Source: Metellina segmentata (Eukaryota > Arthropoda > Arachnida > Araneae > Tetragnathidae). Taken from it: a stretch of 64,000 bases of DNA. The notes below the pieces were generated by a model. The model saw only the letters and a program-made list of their open reading frames with translations, was not told where the DNA came from and searched no databases. Shown here one piece after another: positions 32,668-44,039 of this stretch. The stretch's first letter is position 1. Every line of letters begins with the position of its first letter. The translations under genes were made by a program, and so were the position numbers. Where the stretch lies: positions 135,706,011 through 135,770,010 of the forward strand of contig OX375872.1 of the NCBI GenBank assembly GCA_947359465.1, read 5' to 3'.

Positions 32668-33625
32668 TTGGTGATAGAGGATCAAGATCCGGATCTGGAT
32701 AAGCCAGAGGAGACACATGAGGTGGAGCAGATGGAAAATGATGAGTTTGACCATCAATGGTTGTCACAGACTAAACTTGACCAGACGGAAAAAAAGATGT
32801 CTAAAGAGAATACCCTGTCTAGAGAGGCCATGAAATCGTACAAACTGTTGGTGGATCTTATCTCAAAAAAAGAAATTAAGAAGGAATTCCATGTGCAGAT
32901 GAGGGTTGGACTCATAGAGATGCTAAAAATAATTATCCGACAACAGTCCCTAATATGTATGCTACACGAATCCAACGACATACTCGAGAAAGCATTTGCC
33001 AAAGACGAGGAGTGAAAAGGGATAGAAGAGGAGCCTACATATGCCGATAAATTGAAATCTAGAAAGGATAGTAGGAGCAGAAGTGCACAGGGAAAAGTTT
33101 TCGCGGCAATAGTGAGGCCAAATAAGGAGACCGCAACCTCAGTTGAGACCAGGCGATCGCTCCAGAATAAAATTGATGTGGACAAACTTAATGTAGGAAT
33201 TAATAAGGTATCAAATATTAGGAATGGAGGAGTGGCAATTGAGACAGGATCAGGTGAAGAGCTCGAAAAAGTCATACAAGAAATTAATAAAAGTGAAGAT
33301 ATAAATAAATAATTTAAAGTTGCCACCCCAAAAAAGAGGAACCCACAGGTTCTTCTCTTGGCTGTGTCAGAAGGTACAACGGAGGGAGAAATTGTGGAAA
33401 AAATTGAAAAAACTTATACAAGCGAAGAAGATATCCTTCAACAGAGTTATGGAAAGGGGCGTGCTCAAGATTAATTGGGAAAATATACTAGAGTATATGC
33501 GGCCAACACAATGCTACAAGAGTACAAGGTTAGGCCATGTAGCAAAGTTCTGTAGAAATGATAAGGAAATTTACACCAATTGTGGTCACGACGACCACAA
33601 ATAGAAAGACTGCAAAAACACTAGT
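32668..33625 (+). pseudogene. LINE ORF1 (gag-like)
   Basis: The first frame (32668-33015) encodes a charged helical segment, and after a stop the frame goes on (33020-33310). A third part in shifted frames includes CYKSTRLGHVAKFCRN and CTNCGHDDHK-like CCHC knuckles around 33510-33615. This is the RNA-binding ORF1 protein of I/R1 LINEs, broken by at least three frame changes. Confidence 0.75.
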
Positions 33626-33819
33626 AAGTTCACTAAACTGCACGTTACATAACCAAAAATGTAAAACTGCCTTCGAGACGCAACATAGCTCAACCACCAG
33701 GAACTGTAAAATCTACGAGAAAGAGATGAAAAACTTACAAAACCAAATAAACTATGCCTAACCAGACCTTAAATTATATAAAAGGAGTACACATAAAAAC
33801 TTAGCGTATACAAGAGCTG

Positions 33820-35002
33820 CCATGGCGCAGATTAATCAAGAAATTATCAATAGCAACCTAGACTTTGTCTCACTGAACGAACCATACTGGTTCAAAAATA
33901 AAATGGTCGTAATTCCGACTAATTTTTGGATTATCAGCGAAGATAATTCTTAGGCGGCCCTGGTCCTTAGGGGGAGTTACCAAGTGCAGTCACTATTCAG
34001 GAACAATTTTATGTCGGTGGCCCTGACAGAAGTGCAGGGGAGCGAATTGTTACTCATCTCAATATATTGCAGCCCAAATGAGGAGCTCGAATTAAAGTTA
34101 AAACTACTGGAAGAATGGATCCAGAAATACCAATATCACCAAGTAATTATTAATGGAGATTTCAATGCGAAATCTACCCTCTGGGGCGGAAGACCCACTG
34201 ACACCAGAGGCCAAATGGTCATCGACCTATGTTCAGTATTAGACCTGAGTGTATTAAACGATCCCGGATCCCCGCCAACTTTATCTTCTACTAGAGGAGT
34301 GAGTTGGATAGACCTAGTTATTACAAGAAACGTAGAACAGGGCCTGTCAGTAACTGTATCCGACAAAATCACAAACAGTGACCACAATATGCTGGAAATC
34401 CTTTGGGAGCTGGAGGAGGGTAACCAAATAAATTCTTCTCGCATAAATATTCAAAAGTTAAATTGGATAGAAGTTAAGACAACCATTTCCAATATTGTAG
34501 ACAGAATTAGTATCACGGAACAAATGGATGATAAAGAACGTGATAAGATCATAAATGAAACACAGGAAAAAATTAAAGAACAATTGAGAACTAAGGCCCC
34601 GGCAGAGAAAGCCAAACAAAAAATCTATGAAAAATCCTTATTGGGGGAGTCCCCAATTGCAAATTAAGGTAAGCAGGGTTAGAGCTCTAAGAAGATTTCA
34701 GGCTGAACACGATGGTAGCATACGAAATATCTACAAAGAAAAATTTTAAATACAGCAGGCAGAGTATAAGAAACTGATAATACAGACAAAAAGAGACAAA
34801 TATAAAGCCTACATAAATAATATAACAACAAATAACCTGTTCGGAAAGAATTGTGATTTAATAAGTGAAAAATAAAAATAAAAGAGCCCATGCAAGGAAT
34901 TACAAAAACTGATGAAACCCTAACTAATAATATTAAAGTAACAAATAAAACTATTTTGAACTATCACTTTCCATATATTCCATATTCAATACCTACTGCA
35001 GC

Positions 35003-35078
<76 letters not shown>

Positions 35079-37289
35079 CAAGAAATAAAAGATATAGAAA
35101 CTGAGGAAATAACTGAATTTGAGGTAGTGGCAGCTTTTGAACGATCAAAGAGGGGAAAAGCCCCCGGAGAGGATAATATCCAGACAGAGCTAGTCAGAGA
35201 AATCTTTTATGCTGACAGAAAACTAATTGTAAAAACTTTGAATATTCTTTTACGAAATGCCATTTCTCTTTGCCATGGAAATTAGCCAGAGTTGTACTAA
35301 TAAAAAATATGGTAAAGACTTGAAAGAACCAAGCGCATATCGCCCGATTTGTCTTCTTTCTTGCTGGGGAAAATTTTTTGATAAAATTATCACGTAAAGA
35401 CTAAGTTGCTACCTGGAAAAAGAAGAAATTATTAACAATAATCAATATGGATTCAGGCGAAACAGATCCACTATAGATGCATTAAAAACATTATGGAAAA
35501 TAATAATACTGCTATAACGAACAAATAAATCACATGCATTATTTCTTTGGACCTTAAAAACGCCTTTAATTCAGTTGATTGGCCTCAAATGATATTAAAA
35601 ATTAATAGCCTCAATATACCAAACTACCTTAAACAAATAATAATTAGCTTTTTGGAAAATAGAATAGTTATTTTAGGTAGCAATAAAAAGATATAATTAA
35701 GGAATCTCTCAAGGATCCTGTTTGGGTCCAATACTCTGGAACATATTTATCAACGAAGTGCTTTGCCTTGACCTTGACAGTGGGGTTTAAATACAGGCAT
35801 TTGTGGATGACCTGATCATCACGCTCAAAGACACAGCCACATATAGATTTAAAAATCCCGTAAATCTTGCTCTAGAAAAAATCAATGCCTGGCTAAATGA
35901 AATCAAACTAGAAATTAACAAAGATAAATGCATTTTTACTATTATAGCCAAGAAGAATTAGCACACACATACCCAGACTAAAAATAAAATAGAAGATTAC
36001 GATTTAAAATATAGGAAAGAAATAAAGTACTTAGCATTATTACTGAAAAAAACCCAGCTTCATTCCCCATCTAAATTATCTCCTAGAATAAGTGACAAAA
36101 TTACAAGGCAGATTAAATCGAATTTCCTGAGCGACCTGGGGGTTAGACCTATTAGTCAAAAAAGAAATATATTTGAGAGTTATAGAGAAAGTAATTTGCT
36201 ATGGCGGAGAAATCTGGAACAAAGAAAATAGTGGACAAAGACAAAAGATTTTACAGATACAGCGGAACGGATTAAAACCCATAACAAAATGCTACAATAC
36301 AGTGTCGACAGAGGCCTTGCAGATCTTGGCGGGATTCATCCCATTATATTTAAAATTAAAAGAAATAGTAAACACGTTTAGAATATTCAAATTAAATGAA
36401 ACAGTGCAAATTAATGGGGAGGAAATAAAAAGGGTAGAAATTGAAGACCATCAAAATAACTTGGAACCACCATGGAAGGTCTCCATTGTGGACTAGCAGG
36501 AATATACGGAGCAAAGCACAAGTAGTATAAGCTTATATACGGACGGATCAAAGAAGGAGGATAGAGTGGGGTATGGACTGGTCGTGTACAAGGTGAAAAA
36601 GAAATATACCAAGAAGCAATTAGACTAAGTAACCACTCAACGGTCTATACTGCGGAATTGAAGGCCATAAAAATATCGGTAGATCTGATTCGAACAAATA
36701 AACTAAAAAGTGTGCTAGTTATAACAGATTCACGATCTGTCTTGATGGCTCTGAATAACTGCTCAAACAGAAACTGTAAAATTGTTAATTTAAAACACGG
36801 CATAGCAGAGCATAGAGGAAAAATAATATTCCAGTGGATCAAAGCACACGTGGGATACAGGGGAAATGAAAGAGCGGATGCAGTAGCCAAATAAAGCCAC
36901 TACTTAAGAGCAAATTGATAAAGAGCAAAATAAAACTCAAGAATACATTAAGAAATTAACCAGGAAAGAACAACTAACAGACTGGCATGACAGATGGTCG
37001 CAGACAAGCTTAGGACGAGAAGTCTTTAAGGCTTATAAAAAAGTCTCGCTGAAGCAACTGATGGGATCCTTCAAGCTTAATCAGATCATAACGGAACATG
37101 GGGTTTTTGGCACATACCAAAAACGTTTCTTCAACAAAAGTGACGTATGTCATTGCCAGGAAGACATCCAAAGTGCAGACCACGTGGTTAACCATTGTAA
37201 AAACTTTCAGACTATCAGGGACGGAAAGTTTCCTAAGGGATACTTCAGCATACACAAAAAACTACTCCGGACAAATACACTACTGCTTG
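33820..37289 (+). pseudogene. LINE ORF2 (endonuclease-RT-RNase H), main part
   Basis: A readable endonuclease runs at 33984-34667 (INGDFNAKSTLWG, ISIYCSPNEE, SDHNML). RT blocks follow in changing frames: RGKAPGEDNI (about 35150), LKNAFNSVDWPQM (35550-35590) and the catalytic QAFVDDLIITLKD (about 35790). RNase H residues appear as LYTDGSKK (36533), ELKAIKIS (36655), ITDSRSVLMAL (36720) and IKAHVGYRGNERADAVAK (36840-36893). The C-terminal CHCQEDIQSADHVVNHC lies at about 37150. Stops and a (GA)n insertion in the RT make it dead. Confidence 0.88.
35004..35076. repeat. (GA)n microsatellite within LINE RT
   Basis: About 36 GA units lie between ORF2 endonuclease and RT block 1. They expanded inside the decayed LINE. 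Confidence 0.95.
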
Positions 37290-37509
37290 TAAAAAATGCA
37301 ACACCATGAAGGAAACATCCGAATGAAGTGAAATTTGCAGCAAATGTCAATTGCAGGAAGTTGTACAGTTTCAGAGCCACCACGCATGCGTGGAGTGAGC
37401 AGCGCCCTCTGAACTTATACTAAAAGCGTATAAATATAGATGGCTGTAGCGGGACGTTTAAATTGGGCATGGTTATTTTTTAGTGGGGAACGTTTACTGA
37501 GACCTAAGT

Positions 37510-38145
37510 ATGCCTCCACGACGAAATAGGGTGAAATTTCAACAACGTACGGAGTTTGAACGTGGGAGAATCATCGGCCTTCGTGAAGGAGGATTTTCCT
37601 ATCGCGTAATATCAGCTCGTGTGCAGCGGGACAGTTCCACAGTGATGCGAGTTTGGAAGCAGTGGACCGACGAGCACCGGACAACTCGAAAAACTGGGAG
37701 TGGACGATGGAAGGTGACGCCAGCGCGCAATGATAGACACCTGGTCCACATGGCGTTGAATGACCGTACAGCTTCCTCCAGGCATTTAGCAACACTTTGG
37801 TCTAATGCTACAGGTGTACTAATGTCGGCTTCGTCAATTCGCCGACGTCTCCTGCACCGTGGACTGCGTGCAAGGATTCCTTTATACAGGATCCCCCTCA
37901 CGCCAAACCATCGACGAATGTGTCTGCAATGGGCTCATGAGCACAGAGCCTGGTGGGCTGATTGGCAACAAGTTGTCTTTTCTGACGAATCCCGCTTTAA
38001 TTTGTGGAGCCATGATGGCAGCATTCGTGTTAGACACTATGCCGGTGAATGCTGCCTTCCAGAGTGCGTTATCGAACGTCATAGTGGCCGAACACCCGGA
38101 GTTATGGTCTGGGGTGCGATTTCGTATCATGGACGATCTCAGCTG
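37510..38145 (+). pseudogene. Tc1 transposase, N-terminal two thirds
   Basis: DD34E transposase. The helix-turn-helix part is FERGRIIGLREGGFSYRVIS, followed by SSTVMRVWKQW and the second DNA-binding domain (SIRRRLLHRGLRARIP). The first catalytic Asp is in VVFSDESRFNLW, followed by VMVWGAISYHGRSQL. The frame is open up to the LTR insertion at 38144; residues after that point are LTR-encoded noise. Apart from the insertion it looks well preserved. Confidence 0.92.
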
Positions 38146-38503
38146 TACAGTCCGGTCCCGAGCACCCTTGAGACATTGGAAACTTGTGTACGAACCCTCG
38201 GAGGGGTGTTTTTGGAAGAAGGAAGCGAGAGTGGACAGAATAGTGGGAGCCCTTAAGTAGGCGTTTTGCTCGTACACAATAGCTCTTATGTAAACTAATA
38301 ATTTAAGTTTAACCTATCCAATTATCTTGAAACTTGTCTGTAAAATTTATAGCTAACTAGTAAATAAACTTAAATTTTAACTTAATTGCTCCGTTCCTGT
38401 CTTCATTGGGCTTATATTCAATGATTCCTTCAACATTCTACAAAATGGCCACGGCGTGTTCATCCGAGCACATTCGAAGGAAGTAAGGAAAGGAGAATTT
38501 GAC
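38144..38503 (+). repeat. 5' LTR
   Basis: Begins tgtacagtccgg and ends ggagaatttgac. It is about 94% similar to the 3' LTR by eye, apart from a ~22-bp indel. It contains an aataaa hexamer near 38363. Confidence 0.92.
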
Positions 38504-38517
38504 TGTCGCAGCCGGCC
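38504..38517 (+). promoter_or_regulatory. Putative primer binding site
   Basis: tgtcgcagccggcc follows the LTR directly and is one base from tggcgcagccgg, a tRNA-primed start common in Ty3/Gypsy elements. Confidence 0.55.
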
Positions 38518-39473
38518 GGACGAGGCCTAGCACAGAGCGTCAACGCAAGGTGAGAGCTCTTTTTTATGTTAAGTGTGCAACTCCCCTGGTAAAATTTTTG
38601 AAAACACATCAGTGCTGATATTTACAGAATCAAAAGTACAACAGTACTTTGAGGAGCTCATCAGAGCAGTTTTTTTTTGTTGAATTGCACGCCAGTGCAA
38701 TAATTACAAGTACATCAGGAACTGTGGAAATTTTAGGGAAAAGGCTTGAATCATTACTGATGTGTTTTCAAGTAGACTGTATATATATGAGAAATTTTAT
38801 TCATCCTCATGGTAAATCGTTATGAAATGAAATTTAAGTGCTGATGCTGATGGTTGATAATATTTTAAAAGTTGATTTTGAAGTGTGGTTAAATGCAATG
38901 TGAGATAATGTTTTTCTAATACAAATTAGAAGTGTTGTCATGTTTAGTCGAAGATTGTTTTTCATGATATGAAATTGAAATATTAAGAATTGATACCTTT
39001 TAGTAGTAGAGGTATATTTTGAAAGTGTTAAGAGTATCGTGAATGTGATCGGATAGGTTTTCTTTTCCAATTTTTTGAAGTGTTCATACTTATATGATAT
39101 GAAATTTAATTGCTGATTTTTTATGATATTCTAAAATTTTATTTAAGAGTGTAGTAAATTTGACCTGATATTATTTTATTACAAGTTTTAACAGAAGAAT
39201 TGTGCATGTATATGAACTGATAATTAAGTACTGTTCGTGAATATATTGTTACTGTATATTATTTTTCATGCTTTCATATATTGATAATAGTGGCCTTTTT
39301 TCAATTTGTGTAAAGAGGGTACTGTCGAATTAATTTTACTGAGGTGAATAGGAGTGAAAAATCATTTTTGTTCAAATTTCCAGTGAGTGGATTAGGGTAA
39401 ATTAAAAACCTAAGGCACATATATAAACATTTTTGGTTTTGTATTTCTGAGTTTCGAGAATTTTTTAATCAAA
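38518..39473 (+). other. LTR element leader
   Basis: AT-rich, no coding signal seen. It is unusually long for an element leader. Confidence 0.45.
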
Positions 39474-39629
39474 ATGGCATTTTTTTCAAAAGGGAGAAAA
39501 GTTGATTTAACTCTCTTAGCAGAAGAATTAGGAGTTACTGTAATATCCGAGGATTCCATAATCAATATTAGAAATTCGATTCTTAATTGTCGGGGGTATG
39601 AGGAAAAATTCGTGCGAGAATGTTTATAG
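39474..39629 (+). pseudogene. gag N-terminal remnant (51 codons)
   Basis: From the ATG at 39474 the frame reads VDLTLLAEELGVTVISEDS and then YEEKFVRECL before a TAG at 39627. The next frame continues with VIIADRKYRTDREFEFEKI. This is the helical N-terminus of arthropod Ty3-type Gag. No zinc knuckle, protease or later domain follows. The stop and shift show gag function is lost. Confidence 0.65.
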
Positions 39630-39737
39630 GTAATTATAGCCGATAGGAAGTATAGAACTGATAGGGAATTCGAATTTGAGAAAATCTGAGTAAAAGCCGC
39701 GTTTCGAACTGGTCCGGAACACCATCCAGTTGAAAAT

Positions 39738-41036
39738 ATGTATCAAGGGAGCTGGAGAAGAGGAACTCTACAGCAGCGGCCACTCGCTGGGTTGGCAGGC
39801 GGCCAACTAAAAAACAGTGGCAGGGGCGTTAACGGTCCACAGTCACCTTCAAACTCCAAAACTTTTACGGAAAAAGCCCTGAAAGGATTTGATGAAATTT
39901 TTCAAAATGATACTCAAGGCTCTTGGACAACGTCTCATGGAGAGATAGACTACAACGCAAAGCTAGTTTTTAGTGGTAATGAAGAATACATTGCTAATAC
40001 AAAGAAATACAAGGGTACCAAATCTAACTCGTGGGTCAATGTACGAGATTATGAAGAAAAAGCAACTGATCAATTTGATAAACCACAGGATTCTAACACC
40101 GGAGAAAAACCTACCAAGGAGAAATCTGATCGTTCTGAGAGGCAGGAAAAAGAGAGACACCCTCGGCCAGACAGCAAAGATTATCCTGCCAATCGAGATC
40201 CTGCTAAAGATGACCGAAACCTTGTTGAACGGAATGAAAAGAAAAGTTCACAGTCTGAAAAGAAAGGAGAAAGCATTCGAGAAGATAACGAAGAGGAGTC
40301 CACTTCTCTGGACTGGTGCAAAATTCCAGGTCTAGCGGAGTTTAAAAGACGTGAATGGCATCATCGTTCTCCACCCATTGTTCACAAACAGTTTGAAAGC
40401 GTTGGTCCTCCCAATAACACTTTGACAACTCTAGGAAGGTCCAGTGCTCAAGCGAGCTTATCGAGTGTCGCAGGAAAGAAGTCGGACTCCAAAGAGGAAA
40501 CTGGATTTAAAACTGATTTAGATTCCAACGTAATGACGGACAAGAAGGCGAAAGAAGAGAAAAGTGAAAAAATAAAGAATGAAAGCTCATCGAAAGAGAC
40601 TGAACATAATGTTGAAAATTTCTATCAGTTGCCTTTTGACAAACCTAAGCAATTTGGGAAAGATAGCTCTAAAGAGAATGAAGCCGAGGGCGTTAGGGAA
40701 ATACATAAGAAAGATAGTTCAACAGATGATAGAGATAAGAAGGAACATTCGGTTAAAATTGAACAGAATCATGATAGAAGGTTTGATACTCGTGATAGGA
40801 GATTGAATTTTTGTTCTAGAGGAGCAAGTATATTTGCAAACCAAACTTTTCTTGGGAGTGGGAATAATACTCGCTATGACAATTCTAAAGCACGTGACAG
40901 AAATAAGGGAAGGTTTACCTTTGGTCATGGGACTCAAAATGTACAGTCAGCTGGTTCCATCCAAGGTGGAATTGGCACGTATCGTGGTAAAATAGTTTAC
41001 AGTAGACCGAAGTGGAGAGACAAAATTGAAGTTTAG
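39738..41036 (+). CDS. Open 432-codon ORF with PRRC2-like motif, inside LTR element
   Basis: It lies where gag/pol should be but shows no retroviral domain. Residues 48-83 (LKGFDEIFQN..., then SHGEIDYNAKLVFSGNEE) resemble the conserved LKEFD...W...HEEVDYTEKLKFSDEE block near the N-terminus of PRRC2 (BAT2, nocte in flies), proteins tied to translation and stress granules. The rest is low-complexity and charged: K/E/S-rich 95-190, a short conserved-looking SLDWCKIPGLAEFKRREWHH (about 192-212), and a basic R/G-rich end with FTFGHGTQ. No signal peptide or membrane segment is seen. The frame has no stop over 1.3 kb, in contrast to the broken gag before it. The likely origin is capture of a spliced host mRNA. 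It could instead be an unknown retroelement protein; the PRRC2 match covers only one block. Confidence 0.55.
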   Translation: MYQGSWRRGTLQQRPLAGLAGGQLKNSGRGVNGPQSPSNSKTFTEKALKGFDEIFQNDTQGSWTTSHGEIDYNAKLVFSGNEEYIANTKKYKGTKSNSWVNVRDYEEKATDQFDKPQDSNTGEKPTKEKSDRSERQEKERHPRPDSKDYPANRDPAKDDRNLVERNEKKSSQSEKKGESIREDNEEESTSLDWCKIPGLAEFKRREWHHRSPPIVHKQFESVGPPNNTLTTLGRSSAQASLSSVAGKKSDSKEETGFKTDLDSNVMTDKKAKEEKSEKIKNESSSKETEHNVENFYQLPFDKPKQFGKDSSKENEAEGVREIHKKDSSTDDRDKKEHSVKIEQNHDRRFDTRDRRLNFCSRGASIFANQTFLGSGNNTRYDNSKARDRNKGRFTFGHGTQNVQSAGSIQGGIGTYRGKIVYSRPKWRDKIEV

Positions 41037-41546
41037 TTGAGCCAACGGACATAATTTGGGCTCACATAGGGATAATTCCAGCAAAGAAGTATAAATGTAG
41101 CGTTGATAACAACTGATGATAATTATGTTTAAGGTTTCTAAGTCCTCTGATATTGGTTGGGTTTTCTGTTTGCCCATTAAATTTAAGCCCTATCTAAACT
41201 AGATGCTATAACTACCTAAAGTTCCTTTATTTTAGGTGTTTGATTATTGTTAGTATGTTCTTTTTTATTGTTCTTGTATGTGAGTTTTATATATTCGTAA
41301 CAAAGTGATGAGCAAGCATCTATATTATCCAATAGTTTATATACATTTTGTTGTACCTCATGCTAACATGCGTTTATTTGCAGATCCCCACTCATCTTCT
41401 TTATAAGGTTCGTTTGTAGTACTGTTTGAAAATTTCATGCATTTATGTTTTTGGGGAGTTGCATATCTATCCAGAGCTCTCACTTTAATCCTTTTGAAGT
41501 TTCCAGCTTAGCAGCATCGTATCTAAGGATACGGATGTGCTTCTTC
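41037..41546 (+). other. LTR element 3' internal region
   Basis: AT-rich and non-coding, between the ORF and the purine tract. It could be captured 3' untranslated sequence or element DNA. Confidence 0.4.
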
Positions 41547-41556
41547 AGGAGGGACG
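41547..41556 (+). promoter_or_regulatory. Putative polypurine tract
   Basis: aggagggacg lies directly before the 3' LTR, where plus-strand priming occurs. It is short, with one pyrimidine. Confidence 0.5.
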
Positions 41557-41937
41557 TGTACAGTCCGGTCCCGAGCACCCTTGAGACATTGACAACTTGT
41601 GTACGACCCCTTGGAGGGGTGTCGCAAAGAACCCAACGGGGTGTTTCTGGAAGAAGGAAGCGAGAGTGGACAGAATAGGGGGAGGCCTTGCGTAGGCGTT
41701 TTGCTCGTACACAATAGCTCTTATGAAAAATTATAATTTAAGTTTAATCTATCCAATTATCTTGAAACTTGTCTGCAAAATTATAACTAACTTGTAAATA
41801 AACTTAAATTTTAACTTAATTGCTCCGTTCCTGTTTTAATTGAGCTTATATTCAATGATTCCTTCAACATTCTACAAAATGGCCACGGCGTGTTCATCCG
41901 AGCACATTCGAAGGAAGTAAGGAAAGGAGAATTTGAC
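41557..41937 (+). repeat. 3' LTR
   Basis: Matches the 5' LTR over its length, with about twenty substitutions and an extra ~22 bp after gaggggtgt (cgcaaagaacccaacgggg). The level of difference indicates an old insertion. Confidence 0.92.
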
Positions 41938-42349
41938 TCAGCTGCTACGAATTGAGGGTAATCTGAATAGCAACAGGTACGTCCGTGAAGTGCTAGAACC
42001 CGAAATCGTTCCCTTCCTTCAAAGCATCCTTGGAGCTATCTTTCAACAGGATACTGTACGCCCACATGTTGCAAGGAATGTTCGAGACAGCTTTTCAACC
42101 CAGCACATGCAACTTCTTCCTTGGCCTGCTTATTCGCCGGATATGTCGCCTATTGAGCACTTGTGGGATTTGTTTGGTCGGCGTCTTGCTCGTGATCCGC
42201 GTCCTTCAGCTTCAAAAGACGAACTTTGGGTGCGCATACAAACAATATGGAATTCTCTTCCACAAGCAGACATTCAACATCTCTTTCACTCCATGCCACG
42301 TCGTATAGCAACACTTATTGCAGCGCGTGGTGGCTACACCAAATACTGA
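41938..42349 (+). pseudogene. Tc1 transposase, C-terminal third
   Basis: The frame resumes at the repeated cagctg and carries the second Asp (IFQQDTVRPH) and the Glu (YSPDMSPIEHLWDL). There are 34 residues between them, and the end is SMPRRIATLIAARGGYTKY. No stop occurs until the natural TGA, so the insertion is the main lesion of this transposase. Confidence 0.92.
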
Positions 42350-42456
42350 TTTCGGACAGTTAATATTGTTTTTTTTTTCTTTGAATATTGATTAATTTAT
42401 TTGTGTATTAAATTTCATTTAATTCTGATGACTTCTTCATGATGTTGCATTTTTTA

Positions 42457-42621
42457 CAAACAGCATATCATAAAAGATCCAGTGAAGGACTGAAAAAAAT
42501 TATAAAGAAAATATACTGGAGCTCAGAATTGAGCAAATGGATACGAATGAATAGCGAGTTCTATTTCAAGAATCTGGGTTGCTGTCGTAACCCAGATTCA
42601 CATTCACACCTAATGGCTTAG
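42457..42621 (+). pseudogene. LINE ORF2 C-terminal end
   Basis: It continues the LINE frame beyond the Tc1 element (QTAYHKRSSEGLKKIIKKIY, then SELSKW) to a TAG at 42619-42621. It shows that the C-terminus of this LINE extends about 54 codons past the Tc1 site. Confidence 0.8.
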
Positions 42622-42659
42622 GCTGGGACGGTGTTAAGTATTTAATTCCTACTATTTTA

Positions 42660-43060
42660 GTCACCTATCTGCTTCGTCGCTTCCATCGTGGCCTGAATGA
42701 ACTTTAATCTCAGCCTAGACAAATATCCATCCTGATGTATAGTAATTATTGTATTATTCGTGCCAGTGAACTCGGCGCTTTAGGATTTTAAAGTGCCATA
42801 TCAGCTCGAATGTCTGACCAAATCTTGACATTTTGCCTGATCTTACTTCGGTCTTTTTATGGTTGCTAGAATCGCATACAGCTCCGTCTTGAAAACGGAA
42901 TTATTGTCCTGCATTCTAGTGGAACCCTTGCTGGGTTATACACCCTTATTCAGAATTAGCACTTACCACTCTATTGTCCATTTCGGAGCCATAGGTGAAG
43001 TAGCTTATGCTGGAAGGAGGTACTCCCACTGCTGGGTTTATTCTGTCATTTGAAAGGATT
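42660..43060 (-). pseudogene. Second LINE RNase H relic
   Basis: Homologous to 30716-31150 (ccatttcggagccataggtgaagt corresponds to the TDGSKM region on the minus strand). Too decayed for a continuous frame. Confidence 0.6.
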
Positions 43061-43789
43061 TTAGCTGGATGTATATACCAACCTCATGCGCTTCCCTCGT
43101 GGCCATCTTTGTCAAAATCTGCATGTCCAAGCTTTGTACGTGTTCTCATTCTCATTTTGTCTTACTCCGCTTCTTTTTGGTGGTAAGATGTAGTGGTGGA
43201 ATTCCCGGGACATTTACAATGCAAAGCTTAAGTCCTGCATGCAATAAGATACATCCTTTTCTCATATAGAATTATCAGAAAAGTGTGAAGTATTGGTTTC
43301 AAATGTCCCTATCAGAAACGCATTAGGTACAGCCGTCAAAAAAAAAACAACCCCGACTCACCAGATCGCAATTGCACAATTTACATCGCAGATCTAAACG
43401 GAAGGTAGCAATCGATAGGTATGAATGTTTTCTACAAATATCAATACTTAAAATTTGTCTAAAGGGCCGTATTTATATTAAATTGGGTGCTTGCTCCGAT
43501 AATTGCAATACGAACCCCCATCTTCTATCACAAATTTGGATTCCATACACAATTTCAGGAGGATTTGATGTACCACTAATGAAAAATGGCTTAAAATTGA
43601 CCGAGAAAAACCATTAAGGGAGCGTGTAAGAATTGAGCTCCGTAGTAGAAAGTGCGGATTTCGATCAGATAGCCCGATTCCGGAAGTATGTGTCGCTTTC
43701 AACGACTGCTTGAAGAAGGTTTGTAAGAGTGTGACAGTTAGATAGTGTAGTTGTGTCCAATAAGTATATTGCTACAATCCTAACCTACA

Positions 43790-43905
43790 GTAGTAGTTTA
43801 CGTAGTACAATAGTAGTAACGTAGTACAGTAGTAGTAACATAGTACAGTAGTGGTAACGTAGTACAGTAGTAGTAACGTAGTACAGAAGTTGTAACCTAC
43901 AGTAG
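43790..43905. repeat. 19-bp minisatellite
   Basis: Five units of gtagtacagtagtagtaac with few changes (43802-43896), plus partial edges. Confidence 0.92.
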
Positions 43906-44039
43906 GTTGTTAATTATGTTTTAGAAATATCTGAATTATGAAGTTTAATTTTGCCTAGCAAAGAGTGATAAAATATCCTTCACACAAAAGCTTTATAATA
44001 AATCATTTAATAATATTGTACACTCACATTATAAATATT

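Larger units (their letters stand above)
38144..41937 (+). mobile_element. Ty3-like LTR retrotransposon lacking pol, with captured ORF
   Basis: Direct LTRs (38144-38503 and 41557-41937) flank 3.05 kb of internal DNA. A 4-8 bp target duplication within ctcagctg is present on both sides; its exact length is ambiguous because LTR ends overlap it. The internal part has a primer-binding-site-like start, a broken gag N-terminus, a long unrelated ORF (39738-41036) and a purine tract. Protease, RT, RNase H and integrase are absent, so movement required enzymes in trans. Confidence 0.88.
37292..42454 (+). mobile_element. Tc1-like transposon interrupted by an LTR element
   Basis: Inverted ends of about 45 bp begin aaaaatgcaaca(c/t)catgaag, with about seven mismatches. 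They are flanked by TA (37290-37291 and 42455-42456). Removing it restores the LINE frame across ttgTAcaa. Its own length without the LTR insertion is close to 1.37 kb, normal for Tc1. Confidence 0.93.
32490..42650 (+). mobile_element. Near full-length I/R1-type LINE, decayed and interrupted
   Basis: It has ORF1 with zinc knuckles, then ORF2 with endonuclease, reverse transcriptase, RNase H and C-terminal region, all on the plus strand with many stops and frameshifts. A Tc1 element (37292-42454) interrupts the ORF2 C-terminus. The reading frame resumes at 42457 and ends at the stop 42619-42621. The order endonuclease-RT-RNase H points to the I/LOA/R1 group. Confidence 0.85.

Noticed and set aside
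32754..33326. 190-codon minus frame rich in Ser/Leu
   Set aside because: Antisense to LINE ORF1, which shows CCHC knuckles further on.
37882..38277. 131-133 codon frames on both strands within the 37510 transposase
   Set aside because: Shadows of the DD34E transposase and of the LTR beginning at 38144.
38144..41937. Complete autonomous retrovirus-like element
   Set aside because: No protease, reverse transcriptase, integrase or envelope sequence is visible between the LTRs.
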